Source: Pseudomonadota bacterium (lineage in GTDB: Bacteria > Desulfobacterota > Desulfovibrionia > Desulfovibrionales > Desulfovibrionaceae). Taken from it: DNA of 64,000 nucleotides. A program made the translations under genes and the position numbers. The notes beneath the pieces are model-generated. The model was not told where the DNA came from and ran no database searches. It saw only the letters and a program-made list of their open reading frames with translations. Of this stretch, positions 8,776 through 16,757 are shown piece by piece; positions within the stretch are counted from its first letter, which is position 1; each line of letters begins with the position of its first letter. The DNA lies in the NCBI GenBank assembly GCA_023403845.1, contig JAEYDL010000016.1, positions 69,414 through 133,413 on the forward strand, given 5' to 3'.

Positions 8776-9103
8776 TTCCCCATTCCCCCTTTCGTTTTCG
8801 CGCCTTCACCTGTCCCTCTCTTCAAACGGACATGGCCGGACGTCTTCTCCATCTCTGCCCTTCTCGCCTTCACAAAGTCTTCCGTTCGGGAAAAACTCCG
8901 GATCATGCCCCCGACAGGGACACCCCTGTTCAGGCAACAGAAGATCTGACTCCCGCCTCTTTATCCTGTTTTCTCTCAGTTTTTTCGTTTATGAATTTTA
9001 TTTCGGAATAGAAAGCAAAATGCAGGCGAATGAGATTGACGCTTGTGCACTTCAGGACTAAAAAGAAAGTATTCTGTTTTCCCGAATCACGCAGGATCAT
9101 ACC
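8776..9103. other. Non-coding gap between hypB and the 1019-residue gene
   Basis: About 330 bases with no convincing coding frame; the openings that cross it are short and lack ribosome binding sites. Its second half (from about 8955) becomes AT-rich and presumably carries the promoter for the large membrane protein gene. No clear -35/-10 pair was recognised. Confidence 0.5.
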
Positions 9104-12100
9104 ATGGCCGAAACCCTTTTTTTTGACAGACAGGACCGTGAACTTCTGAAGATGATCAATGATATCATTGATCATGGTCCTACTCGTGATATGGAGCACA
9201 AGATTTTCAACGCGAATCTCCATCCCCACGGTATCCTGGAACTTACGACTACACACGAATACAGAATGGCGCATGCGGTCATCAATCTGCTCGGCAGCCT
9301 CAAGAAGGGCAGCCTTGCCGAGGACAGGCTGATAGCGTTGCGCACATTGCGGGACGAGGTGCTGCACAGCGCGCAGACGCCCTTCCGATACAATACCGGC
9401 CGAGTCCTGATCCAGATCATGAAGGCGATCATCCGTTCGCGCGACGATGAATTCACGCAGCTCAAGCTCGTGCATGATTTCCGCAAGGCCGCTTCTGGAA
9501 ATCCCCGGCTTGTCCGTGAATTTCTTTCCCGGCACCATCTGCTCGAAATGCCCGAGGAATGGAATCAGCTGACCATGGACCACCATGTTCACGACGCCAA
9601 TACCAAGGGCCGCAAGAACGCCACCTACCTCATCATGGATGCCTGGATCAAGGGAATCCGTTATCTTACGGTCGTCTACTACAACTATGTGGAACCGGCC
9701 GCCGCGCGGGAACTTTTGCAGGCAGCCGAAATCATGGGACTGTCCGTGCGTATCGGTCTTGAGTTCCGGGCCAGATTCCGCGGCCGGTTCGTCAGTTTCG
9801 TCTGGGCGCCTCGCGGCTTCTCCGATACGGAAGCCTTTCTGACCTTTCTGGCCGAACGTCCCATGGTGGCGCTCATGAAGGAAGGCCGAAAGGCCTCCCT
9901 CTGGATGCAGGAACACGTGATGAACACGCTCCGGCTCTGGAACAGCAAACATGCCCCCGCCCTGGCGGAGGAGCTGGACATTCCCGTGCCCGAACTGGAT
10001 CCGGAAGCCTTTCTGGCTTTTGTGGGAACCGGACAGCCGTCGTTCCTGCACCTCGCCGAATTCGCGCACAAGAAACTCCTGCCCCATTTGAAGAAACGGG
10101 CAGAGGAGCTTGGAAAAGAAGGAGAAACATCTCCCGAACGCTCGGCCCAGATTGTCAAGCTCATTCGCAGAATGGACGTGCTCACTCCCGAAGTCATTCT
10201 TGAGACCTGGCTCAAGCCCGAGCGTAATCCCGAACTGCCTTCCCCCGATGTGCCGCAGGAAACGCCGGATACGCCCGAGCTCCTGCTTCTGCCGCCCCAC
10301 GTGCTGCTGGACTGGCTTTCCTCCCTGCGCAGCGGATACCGCATTACCCTTCAGCTGGCCGAACTGTCCGCTGAAGATGTTCTGGAACTGCTCTGGGACG
10401 GACAGGGGATGATCACCCATCTCGAGCTGTTCAATCTGAAGGAATGGCAGGAAGGTCACCTGCGTCAGCTCAGCGCCATCAACGAGCTTCAAATGGCCAT
10501 CAATGACGGCAGCGTCCTGCACCTCAAGCAGATGCTGCGCGGCATGATCCGCAAGCTCGAAGCCTCGACCGCGCATGACGACGCCGAGCGTTGCGAAAAA
10601 TTCCGGGTTATTCTGCGCAACATTCCTTCTCTGCAGGCTCCCTATCAGGTCGCTCCCCTGCGCAGCCGCATCGGAACCGATTCCACCAGCCACTCCGGCA
10701 ATCGCCACGGCATGGGACTCGCCATTCCCGAAAGCCTCCCGCGCAACGCACGCAAGCAGCTGGCTCGAAACAAGCGCGTCCGCCCGATCACGCTGCCGGT
10801 GAAACTGAAGCTCGTTTTCCGCGACGTGTACCGGGAACCCTGCAAACGGACATGGTTCAATCGCTGGATAGGCCGTTTCATGCGCCAGACGCTGGGATTT
10901 CAGAAGTTCGGCATGCACAGACAACGGGAGTGGCGCGCCATCTCCGCAGATATTCATATCGAACCCAAAGGCAACGTCATTACCATGGGCGGCATCAGCG
11001 GCGATACGGACAACGGCCTGTGCTCCGCCCGGGCTGCGGCTACGCGCCCCCGGTCCGGCTGGATAGGTCTGCCCTATCTGAACACGACGCTTTCCAATAC
11101 GCTGAAGGTCCTGACAGGTTTCATTCCGGCGCTGTTCACCTTCCTCTACACGCAGGAATGGTGGGTTCTGGCCTGGCTCGGCGCCCCCATATGGTTTGCC
11201 ATCACAGGAGTGCGCAACGTCGCGCAGGCCATCCTTGCCGGCGGAGGCATCCACAAGGGTTCGCTCCTGCGCTGGAATAATTTTGTGAGCTGGTCGCGCA
11301 TATGCGATTCGCTCATGTATACAGGGCTTTCCGTAGTGCTTCTGGAATGGCTGATTCGCTGTCTGCTGCTTGAAGACCTTATGGGCATGACCGTGGACAA
11401 CCACCCCCTGCTTGTCTTTTCCATTATCGCGGGTGCCAACAGCGTTTATATTTCTGCCCACAACATTTATCGGGGATTTCCCAAGGCCGCCATCATCGGC
11501 AATTTGTTCCGCAGTGCGCTGGCGATTCCGATGTCCATTCTTTTCAATGATATTCTGGCCTTTTTCCTGCCGTTTTTCTTCGACATGCCTCCAGAAGAGA
11601 TTCTGGCGCCCGGAGCTGCCATCGTGTCCAAGTCTGCTTCGGATACTGTGGCGGCGATCATCGAGTCAGTGGCTGACCGGCGCAATAACTACCGTCTGCG
11701 CAACTGGGACTACCAGACGAAATTGCAACGTCTGTTCGATTGCTATACAAAGCTGGAGCTGGCTTTTCCCGACCGGGACATCCTTACGCTGCTTGCGCAG
11801 CCGCGCGAGTTCATCAGGCTCACGTCGAAGGAATCCAAGCCCCTGCAGGTGGAGAGTATCATCAATGCTCTGGATCTCATGTACTTCTGGCACTACCAGC
11901 CGTGTGCTCATCAGACGCTGATCTCCATCCTGCGCGGCATGACCCGGGAAGAGCGGGTAATCCTGGCCCGTTTTCAGGGAATTCTGTTCAATATCAGAGA
12001 CGTGAGTCAGCTTTTCGTGGATGGTCTCCTTGGCCGCAATTTTGCGCGTGCGTTATCCTTCTATCTGGACAAGCACGAGGACTACATCAACGCCATCGCC

Positions 12101-12163
12101 CAGCACTGTTCCGACTTCAGCGGAAAAAGACACAGAATCGAAAGCGTATTTCAATCACTCTAA
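9104..12163 (+). CDS. Large uncharacterised membrane protein with degenerate PHP-like region
   Basis: The protein has 1019 residues and I know no characterised homologue. Residues about 1-150 are helical and soluble. Residues 158-235 resemble the start of a PHP phosphoesterase fold. MDHHVHDANTKG (H161, H163, D164) matches the H-x-H motif. A helix and the strand RYLTVVYYNYV stand where PHP proteins have TDHD, and VRIGLEFR stands where they have GIE. The second-motif histidine is missing, so catalysis is doubtful. Residues about 240-640 are mainly helical. Four to five membrane segments follow (about 660-830), then a cytosolic helical tail. The gene is solitary, with holB starting 16 nt after its stop. 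The fold assignment is pattern-based inference; only the membrane topology and the open frame are directly visible. Confidence 0.8.
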   Translation: MAETLFFDRQDRELLKMINDIIDHGPTRDMEHKIFNANLHPHGILELTTTHEYRMAHAVINLLGSLKKGSLAEDRLIALRTLRDEVLHSAQTPFRYNTGRVLIQIMKAIIRSRDDEFTQLKLVHDFRKAASGNPRLVREFLSRHHLLEMPEEWNQLTMDHHVHDANTKGRKNATYLIMDAWIKGIRYLTVVYYNYVEPAAARELLQAAEIMGLSVRIGLEFRARFRGRFVSFVWAPRGFSDTEAFLTFLAERPMVALMKEGRKASLWMQEHVMNTLRLWNSKHAPALAEELDIPVPELDPEAFLAFVGTGQPSFLHLAEFAHKKLLPHLKKRAEELGKEGETSPERSAQIVKLIRRMDVLTPEVILETWLKPERNPELPSPDVPQETPDTPELLLLPPHVLLDWLSSLRSGYRITLQLAELSAEDVLELLWDGQGMITHLELFNLKEWQEGHLRQLSAINELQMAINDGSVLHLKQMLRGMIRKLEASTAHDDAERCEKFRVILRNIPSLQAPYQVAPLRSRIGTDSTSHSGNRHGMGLAIPESLPRNARKQLARNKRVRPITLPVKLKLVFRDVYREPCKRTWFNRWIGRFMRQTLGFQKFGMHRQREWRAISADIHIEPKGNVITMGGISGDTDNGLCSARAAATRPRSGWIGLPYLNTTLSNTLKVLTGFIPALFTFLYTQEWWVLAWLGAPIWFAITGVRNVAQAILAGGGIHKGSLLRWNNFVSWSRICDSLMYTGLSVVLLEWLIRCLLLEDLMGMTVDNHPLLVFSIIAGANSVYISAHNIYRGFPKAAIIGNLFRSALAIPMSILFNDILAFFLPFFFDMPPEEILAPGAAIVSKSASDTVAAIIESVADRRNNYRLRNWDYQTKLQRLFDCYTKLELAFPDRDILTLLAQPREFIRLTSKESKPLQVESIINALDLMYFWHYQPCAHQTLISILRGMTREERVILARFQGILFNIRDVSQLFVDGLLGRNFARALSFYLDKHEDYINAIAQHCSDFSGKRHRIESVFQSL

Positions 12164-12179
12164 CGGCAAAGGACAGCCC

Positions 12180-13100
12180 GTGGCCGCCAGGACGACCCCC
12201 TCGAAAGAAGAAAAACTTCCCTCCCGCGAAGAAGCGCAGGAGGCCTATGCCTCAGCGCTGACACCCCGTCAGGATCGCGTGCGGGCAGCGCTGAACAGAC
12301 TGACGTCGGATCCGCCTCAGGTACTTATCCTCGAAGGAGGCAACGCGGCGGAACGTTTTTCCGTCGCTCTGTGGTATGCCGCGCGTCTCAACTGCCCCAG
12401 CGAAACGGCTCCCTGCCTTGCTTGTCCCACCTGTCTCCAGATCGGTGCCTCCGTCTTTAATGATCTCTATGTGCTGGACGGACGCAACGGAACCATCAGG
12501 ATCGACGAAGTCCGGGAACTGCGGCGTATTCTCGGCGAAGCCCCCCGAGGCATGGGCAAAAGGGTAGTCGTTCTCGCCGAAGCGCAGGCTCTGGGGATCG
12601 AAGCCGCCAACGCTCTGCTCAAGTCGCTTGAAGAACCCCGTCCCGGCGTATGCTTTCTGCTTCTGGCTCCCCAGCGCGAACGCCTTCTCCCTACCCTGGT
12701 TTCCCGAGGCTGGGTGCTGACACTGGCCTGGCCGGAAGCGGGAGGGCCGATACGGTCGGAATTACGGCCATGGATAGACGACCTGGCCTCATTCGTCACC
12801 TCCGGACAGGGCTGGCTGGAACGCACCGCGGCCAGGGGGGCCGTCGATGCGGGCCTGGCCCGGGAGATTGTGGTCGCAGTACAAAAAGCTCAGGCGGCCG
12901 TTCTGGCGCATCGGGACGGAGGTCCCCTTGGGACAGCATTGAAAATTTTGCCCGACAGGGGACATTCCCATGTCAATGACCTTCTCGCCCAGTGTCAGGA
13001 GTCACTTGATTACATGGTCAGCCCCTCTCTTGTACTCAACTGGCTGGCCACCCGACTTTATATTGCCTGCCGCGCGGCTCGAAACAGAAGGCAGCCATGA
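12180..13100 (+). CDS. holB: DNA polymerase III delta-prime-like clamp-loader subunit
   Basis: The protein has 306 residues. The GTG at 12180 follows aaagga and was preferred to upstream codons that lie inside the preceding gene. The four-cysteine zinc module (C72, C79, C82, C85) is typical of gamma/tau and delta-prime subunits. The P-loop is degenerate (LEGGNAAERF instead of GxxGxGKT), as expected for delta-prime, which does not bind ATP productively. The sequences IDEVRELRRIL, EAANALLKSLEEP and LLPTLVSRGW match the AAA+ core and the conserved SRC-like region. It would help load the beta clamp. The spacing of 16 nt from the large membrane protein gene suggests co-transcription. Confidence 0.88.
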   Translation: MAARTTPSKEEKLPSREEAQEAYASALTPRQDRVRAALNRLTSDPPQVLILEGGNAAERFSVALWYAARLNCPSETAPCLACPTCLQIGASVFNDLYVLDGRNGTIRIDEVRELRRILGEAPRGMGKRVVVLAEAQALGIEAANALLKSLEEPRPGVCFLLLAPQRERLLPTLVSRGWVLTLAWPEAGGPIRSELRPWIDDLASFVTSGQGWLERTAARGAVDAGLAREIVVAVQKAQAAVLAHRDGGPLGTALKILPDRGHSHVNDLLAQCQESLDYMVSPSLVLNWLATRLYIACRAARNRRQP

Positions 13101-13460
13101 TCGGGCATGGGAGGAGGCATTCTTTCCCCACTTCCTCTGCCTTTCTGATCAGGCAAGCATATAGATTTTCTCAGACTCCGTTTCGTTTGGCGCGGCAATT
13201 TTTCCATGGATATTTTTTCAATAAAAAGAGTCTATTCCATAATAAAACAAACAGATAGATACTGAAAACTCTTTTTTCTGGACTTTATTACTAAAAAAGA
13301 TTACTATTCTCTTATCAAAACGAACAGACGCTGCAGGGAAAATCTGCACCGCATCCGCAAACGGCCCGACCTGCAATTTACTAATTGTAAAAAAACGGTC
13401 TGTGGTGTAATTTTCAATAAATAGTGAATGTGCAACAAATCAACTCCAAGGAAGGTTCAT
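13101..13460. other. AT-rich regulatory gap upstream of the oxygen-defence genes
   Basis: About 360 bases, distinctly AT-rich from 13190, with no supported gene. It holds the probable promoter and an overlapping inverted repeat just before the desulfoferrodoxin gene (listed separately). No terminator for the holB transcript was recognised. Confidence 0.55.
13374..13413 (+). promoter_or_regulatory. Candidate promoter with overlapping inverted repeat, dfx operon
   Basis: TTGTAA (13385-13390) and TAATTT (13408-13413) are spaced by 17 nt, a sigma-70-like arrangement about 48 nt before the desulfoferrodoxin ATG. The inverted repeat CAATT-N4-AATTG (13374-13387) overlaps the -35 element, as expected for an operator. 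It does not match a PerR or Fur consensus that I recognise. Both assignments were made by eye. Confidence 0.4.
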
Positions 13461-13841
13461 ATGGCCAACCAGTTCGAAATCTATAAGTGCGCGGCGTGCG
13501 GCAATGTTGTTGAAGTTCTTTTTGCGGGAGACGGCGAGCTCGTCTGCTGCGGCAAGCCCATGAAGCATATGGCCGCCAGCTCCGTTGACGCTGCGAAAGA
13601 AAAACACGTGCCCGTTCTTGAGGCCATGGACGGCGGCTGCAAGGTCAAGGTGGGTTCCGCTCCCCATGTAATGGAAGAAACGCACTGGATCGAATGGATC
13701 GAAATCGCTACTGCCGACGGCAAGCGCTACAAGAAAATCCTGAAGCCCGGTGACGCTCCGGAAGCGGAATTCTGTATTCCCGCCGATCAGGTCGTGTCCG
13801 TGCGCGAATACTGTAACCTGCATGGTCTCTGGAAAGCCTGA
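13461..13841 (+). CDS. dfx: Desulfoferrodoxin (class I superoxide reductase)
   Basis: The protein has 126 residues. The ATG at 13461 follows aaggaagg. It reduces superoxide to peroxide without releasing oxygen. The desulforedoxin-like centre I has all four cysteines (C10, C13, C29, C30). The catalytic centre II has H49, H69, H75, C118 and H121 (YCNLHGLW). The flanking E47 and K48, which help bind superoxide in studied enzymes, are also present. It is the first gene of a block with rubredoxin, roo and cydAB, and the direct electron donor rubredoxin is next. The gene is also called rbo in Desulfovibrio. Confidence 0.98.
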   Translation: MANQFEIYKCAACGNVVEVLFAGDGELVCCGKPMKHMAASSVDAAKEKHVPVLEAMDGGCKVKVGSAPHVMEETHWIEWIEIATADGKRYKKILKPGDAPEAEFCIPADQVVSVREYCNLHGLWKA

Positions 13842-13900
13842 TTTCCGATCTGACCAGGTATCGCATCCCCTTTTCGAAAAACAATCAAGGAGAAGTAACT

Positions 13901-14059
13901 ATGCAGAAATATGTCTGTGGAGTCTGTGGCTACGAGTATGATCCTGCTGAAGGCGATCCCGATAACGGCATCGCGCCCGGCACCGCCTTTGCCGACTTGC
14001 CCGAAGACTGGGTCTGCCCCGTCTGCGGAGCTGGCAAATCGGAGTTCACTCCGGCCTAA
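13901..14059 (+). CDS. rub: Rubredoxin
   Basis: This small gene encodes 52 residues. The ATG at 13901 is preceded by caaggag. The single iron is bound by C6, C9 (CGVCG) and C39, C42 (CPVCG), and the family aromatic/acidic core is present (YEYDPAEGDPDNGIAPGT). In Desulfovibrio rubredoxin passes electrons to desulfoferrodoxin and to rubredoxin:oxygen oxidoreductase. Both genes flank it here, 59 bp upstream and 97 bp downstream. A strong hairpin lies between it and roo. Confidence 0.98.
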   Translation: MQKYVCGVCGYEYDPAEGDPDNGIAPGTAFADLPEDWVCPVCGAGKSEFTPA

Positions 14060-14085
14060 GGCTTTGCCTCTGTGTTGAAGGTTCT

Positions 14086-14126
14086 GGAGGTGTGGCGGTT
14101 TCTTTCGCCGCACCTCCTCTCTTTTC
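14086..14126 (+). terminator. Hairpin/attenuator between rubredoxin and roo
   Basis: The arms ggaggtgtggcg (14086-14097) and cgccgcacctcc (14106-14117) form a 12-bp stem with one G-U pair and an 8-nt loop, followed by tctcttttc. This has the form of an intrinsic terminator inside the operon. It probably acts as a partial terminator or 3'-end stabiliser that yields more dfx-rub than roo mRNA. Confidence 0.65.
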
Positions 14127-14156
14127 AAAAGGGTCTCCAAGTATGGGAGGAGCAAG

Positions 14157-15371
14157 ATGAAACCTTTCGAAATGGCCAAAGACGTATTCTGGATTGGCGC
14201 CGTCGATTTCAACAAACGCAATTTCCACGGCTACAGCCGTTCCCCCAAGGGAACCACCTACAATTCCTATCTGATACGCGATGAAAAAAATGTAGTCTTC
14301 GATACGGTGGACAACGAATACGCGGGAACCATGTTTTGCCGCCTTGCCAAGGCACTGCCGCTGGAAAAGGTTGATTACATCGTAGTCAACCATACCGAAA
14401 AGGATCACTCCGGCGCGCTGTGCCAGCTCGTGGAACGCTGCCGGCCCGAAAAGATCTTTACCTCTGCCGTCGGCAAACGCTTCCTCGACGCCCAGTTCGA
14501 TACGACTGGCTGGCCCATCCAGGTGGTCAAAACCGGCGATGTGGTCAACATAGGCAAACGCAACATCCATTTCGTGGAAACTCGCATGCTGCACTGGCCC
14601 GACAGCATGGTATCCTATATTCCCGAAGAGAAGATGCTCATCAGCAATGATGCCTTCGGCCAGAACATCGCCTCCTCCGAGCGTTTTGCCGATCAGCACG
14701 ACCGCAGCCTTCTGGAACAGGCCATCAAGGAATACTATTACAACATTGTTCTGCCCTTCTCTCCCATGGTGCTCAAGACTCTGGATCTCATCGCATCCAT
14801 GGGAATTGAAATCGAAACCATAGCTCCTGATCATGGCCTCATCTTCCGTACCGCAGAGGACTGCCGCTACATTCTGGATATGTACCGCACCATGGCCGAG
14901 CAGAAAACGCAGCCGCGTGCGTTGATCGTCTACGATTCCATGTGGGGTTCCACAGGCATCATGGCCACAGCCATTGGAACCGGGCTGGAAGAGGAAGGCA
15001 TCCCCTACAGGATCATGGACATCCAGAAAAGCCATCATAGCGACGTCATGACCGAACTGGCCAACTGCGGCGCGGTGATCGTAGGTTCTGCCACTCACAA
15101 CAATACGGTGCTCCCCGAAATCGCGGGAGTGCTCACCTACATGAAGGGACTTCGTCCTCTGAATCGCGTGGGTGCTGCCTTCGGTTCTTACGGCTGGTCT
15201 GGAGAATCCGCCAAGATTATTCAGGAAAAACTTGAATCCATGCATATGGAACTGCCTGCCGAACCTCTGAAGATCGCCTTCGTTCCCAAGCATGAGGGGC
15301 TCGCCCAGTGCGTCGCGCTCGGAAAAACCGTGGCTGCGGCGCTCAAGGAAAAGTGCGGGATCAAAAACTAA
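14157..15371 (+). CDS. roo: Rubredoxin:oxygen oxidoreductase (flavodiiron protein)
   Basis: The protein has 404 residues. The N-terminal metallo-beta-lactamase-like domain (about 1-250) carries a complete diiron site: H79, E81, D83, H84, H146, D165 and H226. This is the same spacing as in the D. gigas enzyme. A flavodoxin domain follows (about 253-400) with the FMN loop YDSMWGSTG. It reduces oxygen to water in the cytoplasm with electrons from rubredoxin, and some homologues also reduce nitric oxide. The start has a gggaggag ribosome site. cydA begins 44 nt after the stop with no terminator between them. Confidence 0.97.
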   Translation: MKPFEMAKDVFWIGAVDFNKRNFHGYSRSPKGTTYNSYLIRDEKNVVFDTVDNEYAGTMFCRLAKALPLEKVDYIVVNHTEKDHSGALCQLVERCRPEKIFTSAVGKRFLDAQFDTTGWPIQVVKTGDVVNIGKRNIHFVETRMLHWPDSMVSYIPEEKMLISNDAFGQNIASSERFADQHDRSLLEQAIKEYYYNIVLPFSPMVLKTLDLIASMGIEIETIAPDHGLIFRTAEDCRYILDMYRTMAEQKTQPRALIVYDSMWGSTGIMATAIGTGLEEEGIPYRIMDIQKSHHSDVMTELANCGAVIVGSATHNNTVLPEIAGVLTYMKGLRPLNRVGAAFGSYGWSGESAKIIQEKLESMHMELPAEPLKIAFVPKHEGLAQCVALGKTVAAALKEKCGIKN

Positions 15372-15415
15372 CGGGTCCTCCGTACCCGTCGAGATCCTAA
15401 AGAAAGGAGTTTATC

Positions 15416-16723
15416 ATGGACGTAATCATGCTGTCGCGGCTCCAGTTCGCCGTGGCCGTCTTTTTCCATTTTATCTTCGTCCCGCTGACGCTTGGGCTGG
15501 TCGTTCTCCTCGCCATCATGGAGACGCTCTATGTCCGCACGGGAAAAGAGATATACAAACGGATGACCAAGTTCTGGGGCAAACTGTTCCTCATCAACTT
15601 CACCCTGGGCGTCGTCACCGGCATTACCCTTGAGTTTCAGTTCGGCACCAACTGGTCCCGCTACTCCGAATACGTGGGCGATATTTTCGGTTCCCTGCTC
15701 GCCATCGAGGCCACGGCGGCCTTTTTCCTCGAGTCCACATTCCTTGCCGTATGGGCTTTCGGCTGGGAGCGCGTCAGCAAAAAGGTACACCTTGCGGCCA
15801 TCTGGCTGGTTGCCGTCGCCTCCAACCTCTCCGCGCTGTGGATCATCCTCGCCAACGGCTGGATGCAGAATCCAGTGGGCTATGTTCTCCGCAACGGGCG
15901 CGCAGAACTGAACAGCTTCTTTGAAGTCGTCTCCAATTCCTTCGCATGGGGACAGTACGCACATACCATTCTGGCTTCGTGGATGCTTGGCGGCTTCTTC
16001 GTACTTGGAGTGTCCGCCTGGCATCTGGCCCGCAAAAATGAACTGGATTTCTTCAAGCTGTCCGTCAAGATTGCTGCTCCGTTCACACTTGTCCTCGCGC
16101 TGCTGCTCGGCGTTCAGGGCCATCATCATGCTCAGGTCGTCGCGGAAATGCAGCCGGCCAAACTCGCTGCCATGGAATCCCACTGGGAAACCGGCACCCA
16201 TGTCCCCATGTATCTGCTGACATGGCCGGATCAGGAAAAACGCGAAAATGTGGTCGAGGCACTCCCAATTCCCAGCATGCTCAGCATTCTGGCCTTCAAT
16301 TCTCCCAGCGCTGAAGTCAAGGGACTGAATGCATTCCCCGTGGAAGATACGCCTCCCGTTCTGCCGACGTTTCTTTCCTTCCGATTCATGGTCGCCTGCG
16401 CGGGCATTTTCGTGCTGCTGGCCATTCTGGCCTGGTGGTACCGCAAGGATCTGGAAAATCATCCTCGCCTGCTCAAAGCCCTGTCCTATGTCATTCCTCT
16501 TCCCTATCTCGGCATCATGGCAGGCTGGGCGGTAGCGGAAATAGGGCGGCAACCGTGGATCGTATATGGACTCATGCGCACTTCGGATGCAGTTTCTCCG
16601 ATTCCGGCCTCGTCCGTCGGACTTTCTCTTGTGGCCTTCATCGTGATTTATTCATTCCTTGGAATTCTGGACATCTATCTGCTGCGCAAGTACGCCCTCA
16701 AGGGGCCTGAAGTTCAGGCCTAG
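15416..16723 (+). CDS. cydA: Cytochrome bd quinol oxidase subunit I, short Q-loop
   Basis: The protein has 435 residues and about nine membrane helices. Haem ligands can be placed by family alignment: H18 (b595), H183 (YAHT, b558) and M325 (FRFMVAC, b558). The conserved glutamates E98 and E106 and GRQPW (377-381) are present. It is about 85 residues shorter than the E. coli protein because the Q-loop is short. Such forms occur in cyanide-insensitive-type and many anaerobe oxidases. It reduces oxygen to water with quinol electrons. The ribosome site is aaaggag. It is translated between roo and cydB in one apparent operon. Confidence 0.97.
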   Translation: MDVIMLSRLQFAVAVFFHFIFVPLTLGLVVLLAIMETLYVRTGKEIYKRMTKFWGKLFLINFTLGVVTGITLEFQFGTNWSRYSEYVGDIFGSLLAIEATAAFFLESTFLAVWAFGWERVSKKVHLAAIWLVAVASNLSALWIILANGWMQNPVGYVLRNGRAELNSFFEVVSNSFAWGQYAHTILASWMLGGFFVLGVSAWHLARKNELDFFKLSVKIAAPFTLVLALLLGVQGHHHAQVVAEMQPAKLAAMESHWETGTHVPMYLLTWPDQEKRENVVEALPIPSMLSILAFNSPSAEVKGLNAFPVEDTPPVLPTFLSFRFMVACAGIFVLLAILAWWYRKDLENHPRLLKALSYVIPLPYLGIMAGWAVAEIGRQPWIVYGLMRTSDAVSPIPASSVGLSLVAFIVIYSFLGILDIYLLRKYALKGPEVQA

Positions 16724-16757
16724 TACGGCCTTCATCCGCTACCAAGAGGATATCATC

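Noticed and set aside
8930..11461. 843-codon minus-strand frame opposite the large membrane protein gene
   Set aside because: The plus-strand protein has ordered membrane segments and a good start; the minus frame has low-complexity His/Gln/Arg-rich sequence typical of a shadow.
14046..15293. 415-codon minus-strand frame opposite roo
   Set aside because: Antisense to roo, whose diiron ligands are all present; no features of its own.
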